A stretch of DNA of 9,301 nt, taken from positions 1 to 9,301 of the forward strand of contig JBPCOI010000048.1 of assembly GCA_051000395.1 (NCBI GenBank), in the 5' to 3' direction. This document shows positions 6,501 through 9,301 of the stretch, piece after piece. The notes beneath the pieces were generated by a model. The model made no database searches. It worked only from the letters and a program-made list of their open reading frames with translations, and was not told the origin of the DNA. Position numbers and translations under genes: made by a program. The stretch comes from JBPCOI01 sp051000395 (GTDB taxonomy: Bacteria > Actinomycetota > Actinomycetes > Mycobacteriales > Jatrophihabitantaceae). Every line of letters begins with the position of its first letter. Position 1 is the stretch's first letter.

Positions 6501-7523
6501 GTGAGTACACACCAGCACGGCCAGGTCGTCGTCGTGACCGGCTCCAGCGGCGGCATCGGGCGGGCGACGGCGCAGGCGTTCGGCGCGCGCGGCGCGAAGG
6601 TAGCACTGGTCGCTCGCGGGGAAGCCGGCCTGGCCGGCGCCGCGCGCGACGTCGAGCGCGCCGGTGGCCAGGCCCTGCAGATCCCGACCGACGTCGCCGA
6701 TCCCGCGCAGGTGGAGGCGGCTGCCGCCAAGGCCGAGGAGGAGTTCGGGCCGATCGACGTCTGGGTGAACGTGGCGTTCACCTCGGTCTTCGCGCAGTTC
6801 AAGGACATCAAGCCCGAGGAATACAAGCGCGTCACCGAGGTCAACTATCTCGGCTACGTCTACGCCACCATGGCCGCACTGAAGCGGATGCTGCCTCGCG
6901 ACGCCGGCACCATCGTGCACGTCGGTTCCGCGCTGGCCTACCGCGGCATCCCGTTGCAGACCGCGTACTGCGGTTCGAAGCACGCCATCCAGGGCTTTCA
7001 CGAGGCGCTTCGCTGCGAGCTGCTGCACAACAAGAGCAAGGTGCGCGTGACGATGGTCCAGATGCCCGCGGTGAACACCCCGCAGTTCGACTGGGTGATC
7101 AACCGGCTGCCCAAGCCGGCTCAGCCGGTGCCCCCGATCTACCAGCCGGAGGTGGCAGCACGCGGCGTCCTCTACGCGGCGGACCACCCGAAGCGCCGCG
7201 AGTACTGGGTCGGCGGCAGCACGATGGGCACCCTGGCCGCGAACGCGATCGCTCCCGGCCTGCTGGACCGCTACCTGGCCAAGACCGGCTTCTCCTCCCA
7301 GCAGGTCGATCGCCCGCTGCCGGCGGATCACCCGACGAACCTGTGGGATCCGGCCGACGGTCCCGACGGGCACGACTACACCGCGCACGGCAGCTTTGAC
7401 GCCAAGGCGACCACCCGCAGCGCGCAGCTGTGGGCCTCCCAGCACCACGGGCCGCTCGCCGCCGTCGGCGCTGGTTTGATCGGGGCGGCCACCGCGCTCG
7501 TGTGCGGCCGGGCCTGTCGATGA
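6501..7523 (+). CDS. SDR-family oxidoreductase with C-terminal membrane segment
   Basis: A 340-residue short-chain dehydrogenase/reductase using NAD(P)(H). The cofactor loop is TGSSGGIG (13-20). Arginine at 39 after the second strand suggests NADP(H). The catalytic tetrad is N115, S143, Y156 and K160 (YCGSK). The usual NNAG after strand 4 reads N90-V-A-F, a departure that may alter cofactor-loop packing. Classical SDRs have about 250 residues. Here about 90 extra residues follow, with a tryptophan/proline-rich linker ('PTNLWDPADGPDGHDY', 278-293) and an apolar helix (about 318-336, 'PLAAVGAGLIGAATALVCG') ending in arginines, so the enzyme is probably tail-anchored. The start is the GTG at 6501 with GGAGGA 4 nt upstream; the overlapping ATG at 6499 meets TGA immediately. 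It follows GH15 by 65 bp and its stop overlaps the next start. The substrate is unknown. Confidence 0.87.
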   Translation: MSTHQHGQVVVVTGSSGGIGRATAQAFGARGAKVALVARGEAGLAGAARDVERAGGQALQIPTDVADPAQVEAAAAKAEEEFGPIDVWVNVAFTSVFAQFKDIKPEEYKRVTEVNYLGYVYATMAALKRMLPRDAGTIVHVGSALAYRGIPLQTAYCGSKHAIQGFHEALRCELLHNKSKVRVTMVQMPAVNTPQFDWVINRLPKPAQPVPPIYQPEVAARGVLYAADHPKRREYWVGGSTMGTLAANAIAPGLLDRYLAKTGFSSQQVDRPLPADHPTNLWDPADGPDGHDYTAHGSFDAKATTRSAQLWASQHHGPLAAVGAGLIGAATALVCGRACR

Positions 7524-7984
7524 ACGGCCTGAGCGCCGTCCGCGGCGGCTACGGCCTCGCGCAGCTGACGGTTCCCGGTGTTGTGGGTCGGGTCCTGGGG
7601 CTCCGCCTGGACCGGGCGCAACGACGCGTGGCGCGCGTCCTCGGCGCTCGGCACCTGACCCAGGCGGCGCTCAGCGCGCCGGCGCCGACCGCGGCCGTGC
7701 TTGCGCTCGGCGTCGAGGTCGACCTGCTGCATTCGGCGAGCATGCTCGGCCTGGCAGCCTTCGATCGCAGCCAGCGCCGGCCCGCGCTGACGAGTGCCGT
7801 AGTCGCTGCCGGCTTCGCGGCGGTGGGGATGCGGGCGACCCGGGAGGCGCGGGGCCGGTCGCAGACCCCCGCCCCCGACGGCAGTCCGCTGGAGCTGCGG
7901 GACCGATGCGCCGAACGGCTCGCGCAGGTCGTCGTTCCCGGTTCGCTGCTGGCGCCGGACTATCACAGCCTGGCGGCGGGGTAG
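7520..7984 (+). CDS. Small unknown apolar protein coupled to the SDR gene
   Basis: A 154-residue protein whose ATG overlaps the SDR stop (ATGA), so it is translationally coupled and almost certainly real. I do not recognise a named family. The middle carries 'RRVARVLGARHLTQAAL' (35-51), which looks like a conserved arginine/histidine block, then an apolar segment (57-69), 'VDLLHSASMLGLAAFDRSQRR' near 67-87, and another apolar stretch (88-104), so two membrane segments or a membrane-associated helical bundle are possible. The C-terminal 45 residues are hydrophilic. The position suggests it assists or anchors the membrane-tailed SDR, but this is inference. It is the last gene of the operon; the MarR gene converges on it 96 bp later. 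Confidence 0.72.
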   Translation: MNGLSAVRGGYGLAQLTVPGVVGRVLGLRLDRAQRRVARVLGARHLTQAALSAPAPTAAVLALGVEVDLLHSASMLGLAAFDRSQRRPALTSAVVAAGFAAVGMRATREARGRSQTPAPDGSPLELRDRCAERLAQVVVPGSLLAPDYHSLAAG

Positions 7985-8027
7985 CGCCGGGCTGCTGCCG
8001 CTAGTACCGCAGCGAGCCGGTCGGGGC

Positions 8028-8049
8028 GGTCGCGGGTGGACGTGCGACC
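8028..8049. terminator. Weak hairpin between convergent genes
   Basis: GGTCGC (8028-8033) pairs with GCGACC (8044-8049) across a 10-nt loop, inside the 96-bp gap between the operon end and the MarR stop. Either transcript could end here. The stem is short and lacks a T-run, so confidence is low. Confidence 0.25.
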
Positions 8050-8063
8050 CGGTCGCGGGCGAG

Positions 8064-8077
8064 CGTCCAACTGGACG
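8064..8077. terminator. Compact inverted repeat just past the MarR stop
   Basis: CGTCCA (8064-8069) and TGGACG (8072-8077) are exact reverse complements separated by 2 nt, folding as a 5-bp stem with a 4-nt loop. It lies 3 nt beyond the MarR stop and could serve as part of a bidirectional terminator with the neighbouring repeat. No T-run is present. Confidence 0.25.
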
Positions 8078-8080
8078 TGG

Positions 8081-8578
8081 CTAACCGGGCCAGCCCAGCT
8101 TCCAGGCGCTTCCCGTCGAGGCTTCGCCTGCTGCCATCGCGAAGGCTCTGGTGGCCGTTACCAGCCCGCGACGGCGGCTGTCCGGCATCCGTCCGAGCAC
8201 CGCCGCGATAGCGGTGCGACGGCGCCGGACGATGGATTCGACGAGCTCGTATCCCGCGCGGGTCAGTTCGAGTTCCAGGTTGCGCCGGTCGGCAGCGGAC
8301 TCGCGGCGTTCCAGCAGTCCGGCCGCGACCAGCCGGTCGCAGGCGCGGGTGGCGTTGGACGGATGGATGCCCATCGCCTCGGCCAGGGCGTTGAGGTTCA
8401 GCGAGCCCCGTCCGGACACCAGCACGAGCACGCGCAGTTGCGGCAGCGTCACCACGTCCTCCACCTCCGCCACGGACTGCGCGGTGACGCCGACCAGCGC
8501 CTGGGCAGCGAGCATCACGGCATCGACCTGGGCTTCGGTGACCTGATCTTGGGACGTGCTCGGCTCTGCACCGGTCAT
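8081..8578 (-). CDS. MarR-family transcriptional repressor
   Basis: A 165-residue winged-helix regulator of the MarR family; these act as dimers on short palindromes and are usually released by a small ligand or oxidant. Dimerisation helices lie at both ends (about 13-38 and 115-150). The recognition region is 'NLNALAEAMGIHPSNATRACDRLVAAGLL' (about 62-90), and the wing is 'RRESAADRRNLELELTRAG' (92-110) with the typical DRR. A single cysteine (about residue 81, inside the recognition region) is present and N-terminal sensing cysteines of the OhrR kind are absent, so a ligand-responsive type is more likely. I choose the ATG at 8578 because a GATAAT -10 at 8591-8586 would start transcription there, giving a leaderless message; the ATG at 8584 would fall upstream of that start. 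Palindromes at 8610-8622 and 8639-8651, and again before the operon at 3151, make it the likely regulator of both rightward operons and of itself. Confidence 0.87.
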   Translation of the reverse strand: MTGAEPSTSQDQVTEAQVDAVMLAAQALVGVTAQSVAEVEDVVTLPQLRVLVLVSGRGSLNLNALAEAMGIHPSNATRACDRLVAAGLLERRESAADRRNLELELTRAGYELVESIVRRRRTAIAAVLGRMPDSRRRGLVTATRAFAMAAGEASTGSAWKLGWPG

Positions 8579-8585
8579 AGCCATG

Positions 8586-8614
8586 ATTATCGACCAGCAC
8601 TTGCTTTCGCGCAA
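8586..8614 (-). promoter_or_regulatory. Promoter of the MarR gene (probably leaderless)
   Basis: On the minus strand TTGCGC (8614-8609), 17 nt, then GATAAT (8591-8586, 5 of 6 to TATAAT). Transcription should begin at about 8579-8578, on the ATG itself. The -35 is the left arm of an operator palindrome, so the repressor would shut off its own gene. No Shine-Dalgarno is visible, which agrees with a leaderless message. Confidence 0.5.
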
Positions 8615-8630
8615 TCGTTGCGCATATGCT
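8601..8630 (+). promoter_or_regulatory. Promoter of the membrane protein/dehydrogenase-subunit operon
   Basis: TTGCTT (8601-8606), an 18-nt spacer and TATGCT (8625-8630) reproduce the spacing of the promoter at 3038-3067. A palindromic operator again fills the spacer, 3 nt from each box. The expected start is near 8637, giving a leader of about 92 nt before the ATG at 8729. Confidence 0.55.
8610..8622. promoter_or_regulatory. Palindromic operator copy 3 (variant)
   Basis: CGCAATCGTTGCG differs from the other copies by one base. Its outer arms GCGCAA and TTGCGC (8609-8614 and 8618-8623) are perfect inverted repeats. It sits in the spacer of the rightward promoter and its left arm is the -35 of the leftward MarR promoter, so one bound dimer could block both directions. 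Confidence 0.65.
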
Positions 8631-8638
8631 TGCCGCAG

Positions 8639-8651
8639 CGCAATCATTGCG
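8639..8651. promoter_or_regulatory. Palindromic operator copy 4
   Basis: CGCAATCATTGCG, identical to copies 1 and 2, centred on 8645 and 29 bp from copy 3. It starts about 2 nt after the expected transcription start of the rightward operon, matching the position of copy 2 in the first operon. Confidence 0.65.
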
Positions 8652-8728
8652 ATGTTACGTAGGCGTCCGTCGTGGGAAGGCCTCGGTGCGACGGACCGGC
8701 CCCTGGGGCCGCGAGGGGAAGGACTCAC

Positions 8729-9199
8729 ATGGACGCGGTACCTCAGCTACCGACCAGCCCGGAGCAAGTGGTGCAGGGCATCGACCGGATGGTGCGCAAC
8801 ATCGAGACCGGACGCTTCGAGCGCAGCCTGTCGGCGCTGACGGCAGTCGGCTCCCTGGTCACCTCGGCGGAGATCTACTTCGAGCACGATTCGGCGAGTT
8901 TCGGCAACAAGATGATGTGGATTCCCGTCGCCCTCGGCCCGGTCGGCGCGGCGGCGGGGGTTGCCGGATTCTTCAGCCGGCGAATGGCCAAGACCGCCCT
9001 GCCGCTCGCCTCGGCGGTGATCGTGGCCAACGGCCTGCAGGGCACCTACCTGCACGCACGGGGGATCGCGCAGAAGCCCGGCGGTTGGCACAACGCCCGG
9101 TACAACATGGAGATGGGGCCGCCGCTACTGGCTCCGCTGCTGGTGACCCTCGTCGGTGGGATGGGTCTGCTCGCCTCGGTGCTGCGGCGGGAGAAGTGA
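8729..9199 (+). CDS. Four-helix membrane protein of unknown function
   Basis: A 156-residue integral membrane protein that I cannot assign to a named family. A soluble N-terminal helix (about 9-32, 'SPEQVVQGIDRMVRNIETGRFERS') precedes hydrophobic segments at about 33-51, 63-82, 89-107 and 130-152. The loop 108-129 is rich in polar and aromatic residues ('HARGIAQKPGGWHNARYNMEMG') and has two histidines (H109, H121) that could bind metal or heme, which is speculation. The ATG at 8729 has AGGGGAAGGA close upstream. Its stop overlaps the next start (GTGA), so it is coupled to the gluconate-dehydrogenase-subunit-like gene and may serve as membrane partner or anchor for that enzyme. Confidence 0.8.
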   Translation: MDAVPQLPTSPEQVVQGIDRMVRNIETGRFERSLSALTAVGSLVTSAEIYFEHDSASFGNKMMWIPVALGPVGAAAGVAGFFSRRMAKTALPLASAVIVANGLQGTYLHARGIAQKPGGWHNARYNMEMGPPLLAPLLVTLVGGMGLLASVLRREK

Positions 9200-9301
9200 G
9201 CGCTGCCGCGCCTGAGTCTCATCGCAACCGATTCCCCGGCTTCGACGTCCTGGGCCAGACCAAGCACTGGGATCCGGTGACGACCGGCGTCGTGCTGTCC
9301 C
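9196..9301 (+). CDS. Gluconate 2-dehydrogenase subunit 3-like protein (5' part only)
   Basis: Only the first 35 codons are in the window. The GTG at 9196 overlaps the previous stop (GTGA) and GGGAG lies 2 nt upstream of it within the preceding gene. The residues 'RFPGFDVLGQTKHWDPVTTG' (12-31) resemble the opening of actinobacterial proteins annotated as gluconate 2-dehydrogenase subunit 3. That subunit normally accompanies a GMC-type flavoprotein dehydrogenase oxidising a sugar or sugar acid. If so, a GMC oxidoreductase gene should follow just beyond the window edge. The call rests on a short, recalled match and is tentative. Confidence 0.55.
   Translation, partial: MSAAAPESHRNRFPGFDVLGQTKHWDPVTTGVVLS

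Noticed and set aside
6150..7448. Long open frame on the minus strand (432 codons)
   Set aside because: It is antisense to the end of GH15 and most of the SDR gene, both with clear family motifs; it has no plausible ribosome site or domain.

Overview
The window is high-GC DNA with tightly packed genes, GTG starts, stop/start overlaps of the ATGA and GTGA type, and purine-rich Shine-Dalgarno sites. The proteins (a TacA/TacT-like pair, a TMEM175-type channel, a GH15 trehalase-like enzyme, a gluconate-dehydrogenase subunit 3 start) fit a chromosome of an actinomycete such as a mycobacterium, Nocardia/Rhodococcus or Pseudonocardia relative. I cannot fix the genus from sequence alone. I see no tRNA, rRNA, CRISPR array or complete insertion sequence.

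Left part (1-1728, all genes on the minus strand): a DUF1778 antitoxin gene followed 3 nt later by a GNAT toxin gene that lost its second half, so the locus is a decayed toxin-antitoxin module ending in unrecognised sequence with a strong hairpin. Next comes a TMEM175-type potassium channel gene. The 263 bases between it and the next gene show nothing I can name.

Middle part (1729-7984): a small unknown gene and a galM-like aldose 1-epimerase gene run leftward from a divergent control region at about 3020-3150. Rightward from the same region runs a four-gene operon: a cytochrome b561-like membrane domain fused to a sulfite-oxidase-type molybdopterin domain, a GH15 glycosidase, a membrane-anchored SDR oxidoreductase, and a small unknown protein whose start overlaps the SDR stop.

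Right part (8028-9301): a MarR-family repressor gene on the minus strand, convergent with the operon. From its upstream region a second rightward operon starts, with a four-helix membrane protein and the first codons of a gluconate 2-dehydrogenase subunit 3-like protein, cut by the window edge.

The most interesting signal is regulatory. The palindrome CGCAATCATTGCG, or a one-base variant, occurs four times as two pairs, one in front of each rightward operon. In both promoters the first copy fills the 18-nt spacer between the -35 and -10 boxes with identical offsets (3 nt from each box), and the second lies just downstream of the expected transcription start. The MarR gene sits beside one pair, so one repressor probably controls both operons, itself, and perhaps the leftward galM pair. 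The gene content suggests a co-regulated sugar-release and sugar-oxidation system (GH15, epimerase, dehydrogenase subunit, SDR) coupled to a membrane b-type cytochrome/Moco oxidoreductase. The wiring is read from the sequence; the pathway is inference.
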